64,000 nt of DNA from Chthonomonadales bacterium (GCA_027459625.1 DAIDHP010000016.1:1-64000); one strand, 5' to 3'; counted from the first letter of the stretch, positions 17,396 to 27,307 are shown. The notes: generated from the sequence alone by a model not told the origin. Made by a program: numbers and translations.

Positions 17396-19291
17396 TTAGT
17401 ATTTGACTATGACGCTGCTGGTGAAGGTGTTGTAGTTGGCTGAGTTCAAACCAGACGTGTAATCCGATAGCAGATTATGTCCGTTGAACATACCCAACTC
17501 GTAGCCGAGTTTCAACATCGTGCTGCTGGTGAGGTTCACACCAGCTCCGATGCGGAAATACTGCTCGGTGGGAGTAACGCTGTATCCGGACGGGATGCCT
17601 AAGGCATCGCCGCCGCCAAAGTTCCAGAACACGCCCTCATAACCCAAGGTGGTAACCAGGTTCTTGTTCGGGTTCCAATGCATTCCCGCCAACACCTGAT
17701 AGATGCTGTCGTTGGTGCTCAAGTTCCCGGGAAGATTTCTGGCTCCGGTGTAGTAAGCGCCGCCTACATTCACGCCCAAGGATGGGGTGAAGTCGTATGC
17801 CGCGTTAAACGTCGGTCCTTGAATGTTAGTCGGGTTGTACCAGTTGCCGAGTTTGCCCCAGTAACCGGGTGCATAGAACAAAGGATCGATGTAGCGATAT
17901 CCGGCATCGAGATTCAAAGCTCCGGCCTTATATCCCACAGTGGCGTTGTAAGCGTTGTCCAAGTGATTGACTCGGGTGGAAAATCTCCCCGCGCCAAGCA
18001 CGGATGCAGCCCATTCGCCCTGAAGGGTGATACGATCCGTAAGCTTCATATCCAAACCGGAACCGTACACGTAAACATTGTCCCCGCCTGCATAGGTTGC
18101 CATCGAAGGATCATTGCTGTTTCCGCTCAAATCCATCACGGTGCCGCGCAGGTGGATACCATGCATGACAGGTACGTTCACGCCCATGTTCAAGCCAACG
18201 ACTTTATCCACCTGGATTGCGCCAGGCATGATGCCTGCAGGCTTGATGCCCTTGCCGTTGACGGCTTGGAGCAAACCGGTGGCCATGGTGTCGGTCATAC
18301 CGGCGGTGGGAGTGACAATCTGCCCGGTCACGTTGACTGTTTGACCGGCGACGAGGTTCACATTCAAGCTACCGAAGTTGGTGTTGACTCGAGCACCATC
18401 CATGTAATACTGCCCATCGTTCAGGCTAGGATCAGACAGATAGGTGTCGAAATTCGGCTTTTCGAAAGTGAGAGAGCTAATCTTCTCACCGAAGCGACCA
18501 ATGGTGAGCGAGCTATCGCGACCAACCATCTTAAGAGGAGCGTTTAACTCCAACTTTTGAAGATACGTGTCGTTAGCGATGCTGCCATTGGGGCCTACGC
18601 CGATGGTTTCATAGTTCTTGTAGTTGCCGGTGATCATTTCGCCGGTCAGGGTTGCGCCGTTGCCGAGTTGAGCATGTACGCCAAGAGCCAAATCCTCCAC
18701 AACCACGTTGGGAGCGAAGGTGAGACCGTCGGCGTCCACTCCATGGATGGTACCGCTGTCATTGCGATAACCAATGAAAGCGTGTCCATAGATTTTCGGC
18801 ATTCGATTGAGTTCGGCCTGGATGGTGGAGACTCTCTTCGAGAGATCGTCGAGCCGTCGATCGATGGCGTTGACGTTGTCTCCGAGACTTGCCAATTCGT
18901 TTTTGAACTCGTCAGCCAGTCTGCGAAAAGTATCCAGTTCCTCAGGGGTCACTCCGGGAGGTCCTTCGGGACCAGCCGGTCCGACATCGCCCTGGGGGCC
19001 TTGCGGGCCCTGCTCGCCCTGCTCGCCCTGCGGGCCCTGAATCACGCCGATGCTTTTCAAAGCGCGATCAAGAGCCACAGCGAACTCGTAGCGAGTGAGG
19101 GTGCGTCTGCCCTTAAATGTCCCGTCGGGATAGCCGATCAGGATACCCTTGGCTTGCAGTGATTTCACCGCATCATAAGCCCAGTGGCTAGGATCGACAT
19201 CTCTGAACATGTCCGGGGCTTGCTGAGCCTGGGCCATGCTTACGGATGCGAGACAGAGGGCTGTACATAGAAAGGTAATAACCTTTCTCAT
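17396..19291 (-). CDS. SLH-domain, collagen-like, coiled-coil outer membrane porin
   Basis: This 631-residue protein starts after AGGAGG. Residues 1-22 are a signal peptide. Residues 28-80 form one SLH domain (MFRDVDPSHWAYDAVKSL, GYPDGTFKGRRTLTRYEFA), which binds modified peptidoglycan. Residues 84-113 are a collagen-like Gly-X-Y stretch (GPQGEQGEQGPQGPQGD and onward). Residues 115-165 are a coiled coil with heptad spacing. The rest is a beta-barrel of the SLH-porin type ending in VIVKY. Such proteins (OmpM or SlpA type) tether the outer membrane to the wall in diderm Terrabacteria such as Cyanobacteria, Deinococcus and Negativicutes. The collagen segment between SLH and coil is uncommon in this family. 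A sigma-70-type promoter lies about 260 bases upstream, giving a long leader. Confidence 0.9.
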   Translation of the reverse strand: MRKVITFLCTALCLASVSMAQAQQAPDMFRDVDPSHWAYDAVKSLQAKGILIGYPDGTFKGRRTLTRYEFAVALDRALKSIGVIQGPQGEQGEQGPQGPQGDVGPAGPEGPPGVTPEELDTFRRLADEFKNELASLGDNVNAIDRRLDDLSKRVSTIQAELNRMPKIYGHAFIGYRNDSGTIHGVDADGLTFAPNVVVEDLALGVHAQLGNGATLTGEMITGNYKNYETIGVGPNGSIANDTYLQKLELNAPLKMVGRDSSLTIGRFGEKISSLTFEKPNFDTYLSDPSLNDGQYYMDGARVNTNFGSLNVNLVAGQTVNVTGQIVTPTAGMTDTMATGLLQAVNGKGIKPAGIMPGAIQVDKVVGLNMGVNVPVMHGIHLRGTVMDLSGNSNDPSMATYAGGDNVYVYGSGLDMKLTDRITLQGEWAASVLGAGRFSTRVNHLDNAYNATVGYKAGALNLDAGYRYIDPLFYAPGYWGKLGNWYNPTNIQGPTFNAAYDFTPSLGVNVGGAYYTGARNLPGNLSTNDSIYQVLAGMHWNPNKNLVTTLGYEGVFWNFGGGDALGIPSGYSVTPTEQYFRIGAGVNLTSSTMLKLGYELGMFNGHNLLSDYTSGLNSANYNTFTSSVIVKY

Positions 19292-19554
19292 CGTTTACCT
19301 CCTTCTACATGTCACATGGATGCATTCGTTTCCATCTCATTGTGGGAGTCTCGCGTGAGTTCCGCCTTGTCTTGCTCGCCTGAATGCGTTAGTTTGCCCT
19401 GTTACCTAATCGCATGTCGGTGAACTGTCACTCGGTTTCACGCCACGCTGCACTCATTATTGAGAAAGTCGATGCATCGTTGTTGGGTTTGTTAACAGGT
19501 CAGGAAGGGTCTGTGGGAATCCTCCTGCACTGTCAGACTTTTTCCCTATCTGCC
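19292..19554 (-). other. Long 5' leader of the SLH porin gene
   Basis: About 260 bases separate the porin start from the likely promoter. No gene is seen. The region may carry post-transcriptional control of this probably abundant protein, but I find no named riboswitch in it. Confidence 0.4.
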
Positions 19555-19584
19555 AAGATAGCATAAGGAGTGCTCGTTTGTCAA
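19555..19584 (-). promoter_or_regulatory. Sigma-70-type promoter of the SLH porin
   Basis: On the minus strand a consensus TTGACA (19584-19579) is separated by 18 bases from TATCTT (19560-19555). It points towards the SLH porin gene. Confidence 0.65.
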
Positions 19585-19718
19585 GGAGAATGTTAAAATC
19601 ATGTTAAAAAAGTTTGTCGGATTAAAATCCGCAAACACTCCTTCCTTATTTAATACGCATCAAATGAAAAAAGAGTGGCGGATAATTCAGAACATTTCAT
19701 CCCTTGGCCCCTATGAAT

Positions 19719-20831
19719 TTATCGCAGGAAATATGGTTGACAAGCCATGGCGGTAACCGTTTCAGAGATGATGGATTTTATTTTGCTTATGAACACTTCC
19801 TTGTCGAACTGCATGGAGTGAAGATGAATTTGCAAGGGGTTCAGCCTCATGCCATCCAGTCGGCGAATAGCGTCGCACAAGGATTCATCCGTCGGCTCCC
19901 AAAAGAAGGCTCCTGTGACACCTTCCTCCTGCGTTTCAAGCGATCCCCCGGCGGCGTAAGCTATTACCGGAACCCCGGCGGCATTGGCTTCCAACGGGGC
20001 GATACCGAAATCCTCCTTACCCGGCACGATTAAAGCCTTCGCCCCGGCAATCAACTTTCTGAGCTTGTCCTCGCTTACACGCCCGGTGAAGACGGTTTTG
20101 GCCCCAGCCATCTTTTCCAAATCCTTTTTCTGCCGCCCTCCTCCGACAACGTAACAGGGAAGGTCCATCTCTTTCATCGCCTTCAACGCCAAATCGATTC
20201 GCTTGTATGGAACGAACCTTGATACGATCAGATAGTAATCTTCTTGACTGGATCGTACACAATAATCACCGGCGTTCACCGGTGGGTACACAACCTCACT
20301 CTCCCTGCGATAATAACGCATCGCCCGGGCTTGCACCTCCTTGGAATTGGAAATGAATCTATCCACTCGATGACTGCAGGATACATCCCACATGCGCATC
20401 ATATGCAGGACGCACTCCAATGCAGGACGAACCGGTGCGGCTATTCTCTCGGTAGTTAAGTATTGATGGGCGTCCCAGGCAAAACGCATCGGCGAATGCA
20501 AATAACATATATGCTTGCTGCAAGAATCTGGAATCACCCCTTTGGCGAATGCGGAGGAGGAGCTTATGATTACATCAAACTCCTTTAGGTTCATGTTTTC
20601 AAACGCCAACGGATATAACGGTAATGCGAAACGGTGCCATTTGGCGGAGAAGATTGTTCTTTGCAGAAAACTCACGCGGATGTCCCAGTCCTTCATCATG
20701 GAAGGCATCGCATTTGGTTTGTAGATTGAAGTGTAAATAGGAGCGGACGGGAAAATCGAGTGTAAAACCTCCAAAGTCCTCTCCGCTCCTCCATATTGCA
20801 CCAGATAATCATGGACAAGAGCGACACGCAT
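19719..20831 (-). CDS. GT4 glycosyltransferase
   Basis: This 370-residue protein has the GT-B fold of family 4. The N-terminus MRVALVHDYLVQYGGAERT has the glycine loop, VSRFVPYKRID opens the nucleotide-sugar domain and EDFGIAPLEANAAGVPV is the E-x7-E donor-binding motif. No membrane segment is seen, so it is likely a cytosolic or peripheral enzyme that adds a sugar to a lipid-linked glycan. It lies 18 bases after a Wza-like export gene and belongs to the same polysaccharide cluster. Donor and acceptor cannot be read. Confidence 0.88.
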   Translation of the reverse strand: MRVALVHDYLVQYGGAERTLEVLHSIFPSAPIYTSIYKPNAMPSMMKDWDIRVSFLQRTIFSAKWHRFALPLYPLAFENMNLKEFDVIISSSSAFAKGVIPDSCSKHICYLHSPMRFAWDAHQYLTTERIAAPVRPALECVLHMMRMWDVSCSHRVDRFISNSKEVQARAMRYYRRESEVVYPPVNAGDYCVRSSQEDYYLIVSRFVPYKRIDLALKAMKEMDLPCYVVGGGRQKKDLEKMAGAKTVFTGRVSEDKLRKLIAGAKALIVPGKEDFGIAPLEANAAGVPVIAYAAGGSLETQEEGVTGAFFWEPTDESLCDAIRRLDGMRLNPLQIHLHSMQFDKEVFISKIKSIISETVTAMACQPYFLR

Positions 20832-20849
20832 ATCAGCACCTCCGGCAAA

Positions 20850-22013
20850 TTAATGGAACAGCCTAACCCCGAGCACATTCAAAGCCGTGAGCGGAGCGAG
20901 TATATCCTCCCAACCCAATCTGCGGTTCCCCTTCGGAGGTATATATAAGATATCCCCTGCATTCAGAACCCTGACGCCGACATATTTTTTGCCTGATAAC
21001 AAATCGCTGAGATTTATTTTCACAACAACCGACTGATTAGCCTGGTTACGGATGAGAATAGCCTTGGATAGATCTGAGGATGCAGTGGGACCCAAAGCCT
21101 CCGCCAACGCATTCATGATGGGAACTCCCTTGGGTGAAGAGACGGGATACAATCCCGGCTTGCCTATTTGCCCGATCACCGCGAAGTTATTTTGATTTTT
21201 CGGAACAACAACCAAATCCCCGTCTTCGAGAACAAACCGTCTCGCGGCGTTCATCCAATTTTCATAGTCCGTATTTTCTGGCAGCGCGATCATCTTTTCG
21301 CTCCCGCGCCATACCACGCTGGCGCCGAGATCGGCAGAGACAGTCGGTCCACCCGCCTCGGAGAGAAGCGATGCAAGTGTGCAATCCCGTTGCATTTCGA
21401 ACACTCCTTGGTTCAACACCTCCCCAATGATATGGACACGCACCTTTTTATCCGGAACCTCTTCCAAAATAATCAAGTCCCCTGTTTTGAGGATTGGATT
21501 GGAATCTCCCACAGGCTGGAGCATCGCCTGCGCCAGATCCAAATCCAAAACGATTCCATTCCCTCGAACGAGCTTCCCAGTAACCTCCTTTTGAGTGGTG
21601 AGAAAGCCACCTGAATTGGCGATGGCGTCTAAGAGCCGCATTCCCCGCCTTAATGCGAGTTCCCCGGGTTGTTTCACATTCCCTAACACACGAATCAGAC
21701 GAGAACGCAACTCTTTCAAATTAACATAGACGACCGCATTATTGAGTTTTTTATTCAGTTCCCGGCTAAGGTTCTCTTGAATTTCGGCGTCCGTAAGCCC
21801 TGATGCGGCCATTGAGCCGCATCCTTTCACCACGATACATCCATCCGCCAACACCGTGAGGATTTGGTCGTATTCAGGATGATTGATTACGCTTAACTCC
21901 AAAACATCTCCCACACCCACCGTCTCTTTTTTATCGGCGCTCGCATTCCCCGAGAAAAAAAACAATAGGATGATCATCACAGCAATTTGAAGCAACCATT
22001 TCGTGGTTCGCAT
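20850..22013 (-). CDS. Polysaccharide export protein, Wza/SLBB family
   Basis: This 387-residue protein has a signal peptide (about 1-26, ending GNASA). A Poly_export domain comes first (VGVGDVLELSVINHPEYDQ), then three SLBB-like beta-grasp repeats: IRVLGNVKQPGELALRRG, VHIIGEVLNQGVFEMQRD and FAVIGQIGKPGLYPV. The LYIPPKG segment near the end is typical. There is no lipobox Cys; the C-terminal GWEDILAPLTALNVLGVRL could be a membrane-inserting helix. Wza-type proteins form the outer membrane exit for capsule or exopolysaccharide. It stands between the Wzz-like gene and the GT4 gene. Confidence 0.88.
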   Translation of the reverse strand: MRTTKWLLQIAVMIILLFFFSGNASADKKETVGVGDVLELSVINHPEYDQILTVLADGCIVVKGCGSMAASGLTDAEIQENLSRELNKKLNNAVVYVNLKELRSRLIRVLGNVKQPGELALRRGMRLLDAIANSGGFLTTQKEVTGKLVRGNGIVLDLDLAQAMLQPVGDSNPILKTGDLIILEEVPDKKVRVHIIGEVLNQGVFEMQRDCTLASLLSEAGGPTVSADLGASVVWRGSEKMIALPENTDYENWMNAARRFVLEDGDLVVVPKNQNNFAVIGQIGKPGLYPVSSPKGVPIMNALAEALGPTASSDLSKAILIRNQANQSVVVKINLSDLLSGKKYVGVRVLNAGDILYIPPKGNRRLGWEDILAPLTALNVLGVRLFH

Positions 22014-22264
22014 TTCTCACCTCTTTTACCGCTCGATATCACGATCTGTCCGACTTCGAAGCCGCATCGTGTCTTGACGCTGAATTTGTCAAATATGAGC
22101 AGAGCGTACTGCGATCTAAAACAAACAATGGAAACAACAAATCAAATGGTGTTTTTATTTCGCCATGCAAAATGTGATTTTTTTTCAAATAGAATCCTCG
22201 CCTTTCCTTCCTATTGTTCGGATGAAGATCGGATGCAATTCTTTTATCAGTGCGTATTAATGCG

Positions 22265-24109
22265 TCATGTAATAGGGGTGCGATTGTAGATTAAAATCAG
22301 TCGATCAGAAGGCAAGGAATTTAACATTGAGTAAGACCGTGTTAGGTCCCTCGGGGTATTCCTCGCATGAGAAACAACAAAACAGATCAGACCAGACCAT
22401 TCCGGGATTTCATTGTTACGCCAAAAAGTTTCCAGATTCCCTCCCTCCTTGAGGATATAGGAGACATTGGCGCATATACTTCTTGCCGAATCCACCCGTT
22501 TTGTTTGGAACCGCACGGTTCTAATATGGGATCCCATGTTTATCTCCACCTCGGCATCGTATCCTTGGTCGTTCAACACCTGACAGAGCTTTTCGGAAAC
22601 ATATGATTTGCCGCTTTTTCTGTTCCATGAGATGAAATTCAATTCGAAGCCGCTCGTAACCTTGGAACAACCTCCGCCTGTTAGGTTCAGCAGTTTGCCG
22701 TAGAGCTGACGAAAACCATGTACACTTTCATAGGAAGAGCCGGAATATTGAGGAATGATCACGCAATCAACCACATGAAAAAGACGCATCGCTTCCTCGG
22801 GGGTATCCACGCGGTGGAACCACTTTTCACCGGTCAGTATGATCATCGCTGAGAAGAGAGCGCTTAAGAAAATGACGCCTATGCCTTCACGAATCAGATG
22901 AGGGGATGACGAAGTCACCTCGGGTTTTTGGGAAACCCTTTTCAAAGGATTATGTATGGGCTCCCCATATAACTCAAGGGCGGATATGGCTCTTTGAAGG
23001 CGTAAGTCCTCCTCTTGATACGCGGACAGATCGGTTTCGACATTCTTCAAATCCCCCGCCATACCTCTTCTCTTGCGTAGAATTTCCATTCTCTCGCCAT
23101 CCATACCTATGACGGATTGCGATTCCCGTGTTAGACGCGCCATTTCGAACCGCTTTTCCAACTCTCTTTCGCGGAGATATTGATAATGCGGGTTGTCCGA
23201 TTTTTTTGATTGAATATCATACGGGGACATTTCGGACAGTTCACGCTCCATCGCTGAGATCGAGGAGTCCAACTGTTGAATCCGCACATGCTCAGGCTTA
23301 TATAAAATGAGCAGGCTCGCCCTTTCCCGCTTACTCTCCTCTATGCGTTGCTTCAGAGTGCGGTAATTAGGATTATCCTCTTTTTCCAGAATGGTCTTAT
23401 ATGGATGCTCATTGACAAGCAACGCCACCAAGGTTTCATGCTCCTGACGCGCTGAAAGCATTCTCTCTCGCAATATTCGCGAGTTCATTTCCCATGAGTT
23501 TGGATCCCACGCCCCGGGCTGCAGGTTTGTGGTGTCCCCTGATTGCTGGGAAAGGAATTCATGGCGATGAGCTAAAACATCCATACGGTGTTTTACCGTT
23601 TGTTCTCGCCATCTAAATACTCCCAACTCCCTTGCGCATTCGGATCGAACCGTATTAGCGACCACATAGGAAAAAACCTCAGGCAGAGTTACCAGCCACC
23701 GCTTTGCGGCACCTTCCGAAGGAGCGGTGACGCTAACGGTGGTGATGCTTTCCTGGGGATTGGAAATGCAATGCACGGAGATATCATCCCGTGGAATTCG
23801 CGATGACTTGCAGACTTTACCGATTACCCTTTCGCTCATGAGAAGGGTGGTCAAGGAATCAACATCCGCATCCGAAAACGCCACGGAGGGATAGGCGGTC
23901 CCTTCGCTCACTGGGAGATGGGGTATGACCTTATACCGAGCGGACATTTCTATTTTGGAAGGCTCCCGGTCAATTCTCCACACCCCAATCAAGATGAAGA
24001 CACCAAACAGGATTAGAACCCACTTGAGCTTGCGATGGATAATCCGCAGCGCATTCGCCAGGGGTGTCTCTTCGTTTGAGGTTTGCGATGTCATCATGAA
24101 CACGCCCAT
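22265..24109 (-). CDS. Wzz-like polysaccharide co-polymerase with degenerate kinase domain
   Basis: This 614-residue protein has a first membrane helix at about 30-46 (WVLILFGVFILIGVW), a periplasmic part with long coiled coil (about 165-365) and a second helix at about 400-420 (IGVIFLSALFSAMIIL). The cytoplasmic tail corresponds to a BY-kinase-type P-loop domain. It keeps SGKS (in WNRKSGKSYVSEKL), but the Walker A' Asp-x-Asp strand reads EVEINMGS and there is no tyrosine cluster at the end. It is therefore probably a chain-length regulator whose kinase activity has been lost. A gap of 251 bases precedes the Wza-like gene. The start is uncertain; no good ribosome site is seen. Confidence 0.75.
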   Translation of the reverse strand: MGVFMMTSQTSNEETPLANALRIIHRKLKWVLILFGVFILIGVWRIDREPSKIEMSARYKVIPHLPVSEGTAYPSVAFSDADVDSLTTLLMSERVIGKVCKSSRIPRDDISVHCISNPQESITTVSVTAPSEGAAKRWLVTLPEVFSYVVANTVRSECARELGVFRWREQTVKHRMDVLAHRHEFLSQQSGDTTNLQPGAWDPNSWEMNSRILRERMLSARQEHETLVALLVNEHPYKTILEKEDNPNYRTLKQRIEESKRERASLLILYKPEHVRIQQLDSSISAMERELSEMSPYDIQSKKSDNPHYQYLRERELEKRFEMARLTRESQSVIGMDGERMEILRKRRGMAGDLKNVETDLSAYQEEDLRLQRAISALELYGEPIHNPLKRVSQKPEVTSSSPHLIREGIGVIFLSALFSAMIILTGEKWFHRVDTPEEAMRLFHVVDCVIIPQYSGSSYESVHGFRQLYGKLLNLTGGGCSKVTSGFELNFISWNRKSGKSYVSEKLCQVLNDQGYDAEVEINMGSHIRTVRFQTKRVDSARSICANVSYILKEGGNLETFWRNNEIPEWSGLICFVVSHARNTPRDLTRSYSMLNSLPSDRLILIYNRTPIT

Positions 24110-24275
24110 TCGTCGAAAAGATTGGTGAAGACTTAACTAACACAGGTTATCTGCATATCGCATGCCAATTCAGCATCGAATGCAAAAGCGCAAACGAGAG
24201 GGGGTGTATTTTTCCGCTAAATGCGTCAAACTATTCAATATGACTTCTCCACTCCTTGGAAAGGAGGATGGCGCG

Positions 24276-25388
24276 ATGAAAATCAAATACTTGCCTGTGG
24301 CGATGATAGCAATCCTGTTTGGTGTTTCGCTTGCATTATTATCCAGGATCGCCTACTCCCAAACACCCATCCAGGCGCTTTGGGCCGGGCCATATCTTCA
24401 GAATGTTCAACCGAATCAGGTCACTCTCTGTTGGATCACGAACAAGAAAGTATCGGGGGCGGCTTCTTTCTGGCCGGCGGATAAGCCTTCGAAAAAAAAA
24501 CAGGTTGCCGACCAGACCTTAACTGAATTTCATCGCATCCATCTCAAGGGGCTGATTCCGTCCACATTCTATCGTTATCGCATATTCGGTTCCAACCGAA
24601 ATTATGACGGGGAGTTCCGCACATCGCCTCCAACCGGCTCAGCGGCGCCCATACAGTTCGCTGTCTACGGGGATAACCGCACGCAATACAACATTCACGC
24701 CGAAGTAATCAAGGCAATGACGAAGTATTCCTACGATTTCATTCTGCACACCGGTGACGAGGTGGCGGACGGCTCCAATCTGAAAGAGTGGGGGCGGTTT
24801 TTCTCCACGGCGGAGCCGTTACTTCGGAACACCCCGTATTTCCCCGAACTAGGCAACCACGAAGGGGAAAATCCCGCCTATTTTAGATTTTTCAATGTTC
24901 CACGCAATTACTCCTTCAATTATGGCGACATACACTTCATCGCTCTCGACACCAACGCCCCCGCTTCCGAAAATAGCCGTCAGGAGAGTTGGCTGCGCAG
25001 AGATTTGGCGGAACATAAGAACGCAAAGTGGAAGATCCTTTTCTGCCATCATCCGTTCGTCACCTGCACGGCAATTCGCGGCAGGCGTGAGGAGGCTTCA
25101 AGATTGCTCGCGCGCTTAGGTCCAATCCTTAAAGCGGGAGGAGTGCAGTTGGTATTTTCCGGTCATGACCATAATTACCAGCGACATGTAATCAACGGGA
25201 TTACCTACATCGTAACGGGCGGAGGAGGAGCTCCCCTCTATCCCGTAAGGATGGACACCCCCTATGTGAAAAAGGCGGTATCGGTGTATCATTTCTGCAA
25301 AGTGGATATAAAAGGGGATACCCTCGATATGAGCGTATTCACTCCGGATGGAAAGATGATTGATAAGACGGAGATAAAAAGCAGGTGA
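24276..25388 (+). CDS. Secreted metallophosphatase, purple acid phosphatase-like
   Basis: The ATG at 24276 is chosen because AAGGAGG lies eight bases before it and a signal peptide follows at once (MKIKYLPVAMIAILFGVSL). Residues 32-118 are a fibronectin-like domain as in purple acid phosphatases. The calcineurin-like core has GDNRTQ, HTGDEVADG, LGNHEGE, FCHHPF and SGHDHNYQRH, which supply the metal ligands for a dinuclear centre. It hydrolyses phosphoesters outside the cytoplasmic membrane; the substrate is unknown. The stop overlaps the GTG start of the diguanylate cyclase gene by four bases. Confidence 0.88.
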   Translation: MKIKYLPVAMIAILFGVSLALLSRIAYSQTPIQALWAGPYLQNVQPNQVTLCWITNKKVSGAASFWPADKPSKKKQVADQTLTEFHRIHLKGLIPSTFYRYRIFGSNRNYDGEFRTSPPTGSAAPIQFAVYGDNRTQYNIHAEVIKAMTKYSYDFILHTGDEVADGSNLKEWGRFFSTAEPLLRNTPYFPELGNHEGENPAYFRFFNVPRNYSFNYGDIHFIALDTNAPASENSRQESWLRRDLAEHKNAKWKILFCHHPFVTCTAIRGRREEASRLLARLGPILKAGGVQLVFSGHDHNYQRHVINGITYIVTGGGGAPLYPVRMDTPYVKKAVSVYHFCKVDIKGDTLDMSVFTPDGKMIDKTEIKSR

Positions 25389-27307
25389 AATCGAATGATT
25401 CCGCTTTAATTCCAGAGAAGGAACCCCGTCAAAAGAGCCGTCTGCTTCCTTTGGCGCGTCGAACGCTCGCTTGGACGGGAGCCGTAGCCCTTGCGATAGC
25501 GTGCGTTCTGGATATTCGCCTCGCCATTAATTCCGGATATTCAATCCTCTATGTCTCCGCTCTGGTCCAAGTGGCTGCGATTGCATGGCTATGGATTGTC
25601 GGCGCACGTCCTCTCTCGGATAACAGTTCCACATTGCAAACCAGAACCGTTGAAGACATGGAGAGACTGACTGCGGAAATGGAGGATCAAAATCGCCTGC
25701 TTCGTTCCTCGTGCCACGAATTAACATCCGCAGCGCGCGAGCAGAAGGGGCGGCTGGATGATTTACAGCTTTCGACGGAAACGCTTGTGTGCTCACTCGA
25801 AGGGGACGACCCGGATAAGCAGTCCGAAAAACTATTGCGGTTCATCATGACGGAATTCGATGCGGGAACGGGGGCGATATGGATATGGTATCCCGAGGAG
25901 CGACGAATGCTGCTTCGCACAGCGATGGGCGCGGTCGCAATCCCCATTCTCCAACAACAAGCCATAACTGCATCGGAAAGCATGCAGCCTTCGGACATTC
26001 GCAAGGAGTGTTGCCGAAGCCTTTTAAGTGTTACTCAGGGATATTCGAACGTGGAGATGGAGGAGGCGGAGGCGAACGACACGTTGGTGTCGATGATTTT
26101 ACGCAACCGCTCGGATGAGCCCGCAAGCAGATCCACAGCACCCATTCAGGATACACTTGTCGGCGTGATTGCGCTCTGCACTCCTCGAACCGGTCGATTT
26201 CAACCCGCGATCAAGGAGAGGATGAAGACGCTGGAATCCTCTCTTTCCCGTGCGATTGACGGTTTGGAGCAAAAGCGACAACTCAAACGCAAAAACTGTG
26301 AAATATCCAGTCTGCATGAGATGAGCAAAATGGTTCAAAACGCCATGGACATGGATCAACTCTATAATGGAGTGTTGGATGTGGTAGGCAGGCTGGTTCA
26401 CTACGAGAACTGCACGATATTCATCCTTGAGCAGGATAAAAACATACTGGCGCCACGCGCCACACGGGGACGCGCCGTCAATTTGATAGATCACATCCCG
26501 TTCGAGCATGGCATGGGAATATCGGGCTGGGTCGCCCAGAAGCGAAAACAGTTAATTATCCATGATCTCAGCAAGGAGCCAGGTTTGCTGCACGTGGAAC
26601 TGATACCGCAGGATATTCGCAGTTTCATCTCCGTTCCTCTAATTGTTGAGGAGAACGTGATTGGAGTTATCAATATAAGCCACTCGAAACCTTACGCCTT
26701 CACTCCGGAGGATATGCAGGTTTTAAGCATTCTCGCAAGTCAAGCCGCTATCACCATCGCGAGAAGCGAGATGGTGCGATCCTTGGAGCAGATGGCCATC
26801 ACGGACGCTTTGACCGGGCTGTATAACCGACGTTACTTCGACATGAACCTCGACAACGAGATCAAGCGCTCAAATAGATACTCCACGCCTATGTCGCTTT
26901 TCATCATAGATATTGACCATTTTAAGCGTGTGAACGATACATATGGTCACGGAGTTGGCGACATGGTTTTGGCGGAGACCGGACTGAGAATAAGGAAATC
27001 ACTGCGCGAGACGGAGATCGTGGCTCGTTACGGTGGCGAGGAGTTCGCAGTGATTCTCCCGCACACACGCATAGAGGAGGCTGCCATCGCGGCGGAGAGA
27101 GTGAGATCGGTAATGGAGAGCAACCGGATACTTATTGATGAGTCTCGTTCGCTCCACATCACCATCAGCATTGGCGTCGGCGCATTGTCGGAGAACGACA
27201 AGGATCGAAGCAACCTCGTGGAGAGAGCTGACTTAGCCCTTTATCAAGCCAAACAGAATGGAAGGAATTGCATTCATTTTGTTGCCCCTAATGTTTCGGA
27301 AGCATGA
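25385..27307 (+). CDS. Membrane diguanylate cyclase with GAF domains
   Basis: This 640-residue protein starts with GTG in the GTGA overlap. Two membrane helices at about 28-47 and 53-73 form a hairpin anchor. A coiled coil (90-130) leads to a divergent GAF domain (about 135-290) and a standard GAF domain (about 312-465, with GMGISGWVAQ and SFISVPL). The GGDEF domain follows (470-640): DALTGLYNRRYFD, the Mg-binding IDIDHFKRVND and the active loop GGEEF at 550-554. The inhibitory RxxD site is RETE here, so product inhibition may be weak. It makes cyclic di-GMP in response to a ligand or redox signal. Coupling to a secreted phosphatase suggests a shared cue. Confidence 0.9.
   Translation: MKSNDSALIPEKEPRQKSRLLPLARRTLAWTGAVALAIACVLDIRLAINSGYSILYVSALVQVAAIAWLWIVGARPLSDNSSTLQTRTVEDMERLTAEMEDQNRLLRSSCHELTSAAREQKGRLDDLQLSTETLVCSLEGDDPDKQSEKLLRFIMTEFDAGTGAIWIWYPEERRMLLRTAMGAVAIPILQQQAITASESMQPSDIRKECCRSLLSVTQGYSNVEMEEAEANDTLVSMILRNRSDEPASRSTAPIQDTLVGVIALCTPRTGRFQPAIKERMKTLESSLSRAIDGLEQKRQLKRKNCEISSLHEMSKMVQNAMDMDQLYNGVLDVVGRLVHYENCTIFILEQDKNILAPRATRGRAVNLIDHIPFEHGMGISGWVAQKRKQLIIHDLSKEPGLLHVELIPQDIRSFISVPLIVEENVIGVINISHSKPYAFTPEDMQVLSILASQAAITIARSEMVRSLEQMAITDALTGLYNRRYFDMNLDNEIKRSNRYSTPMSLFIIDIDHFKRVNDTYGHGVGDMVLAETGLRIRKSLRETEIVARYGGEEFAVILPHTRIEEAAIAAERVRSVMESNRILIDESRSLHITISIGVGALSENDKDRSNLVERADLALYQAKQNGRNCIHFVAPNVSEA

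Noticed and set aside
17678-18547. Long plus-strand open frame opposite the SLH porin gene
   Set aside because: It lacks a ribosome site and family likeness; the minus strand has a full multidomain protein with signal peptide.
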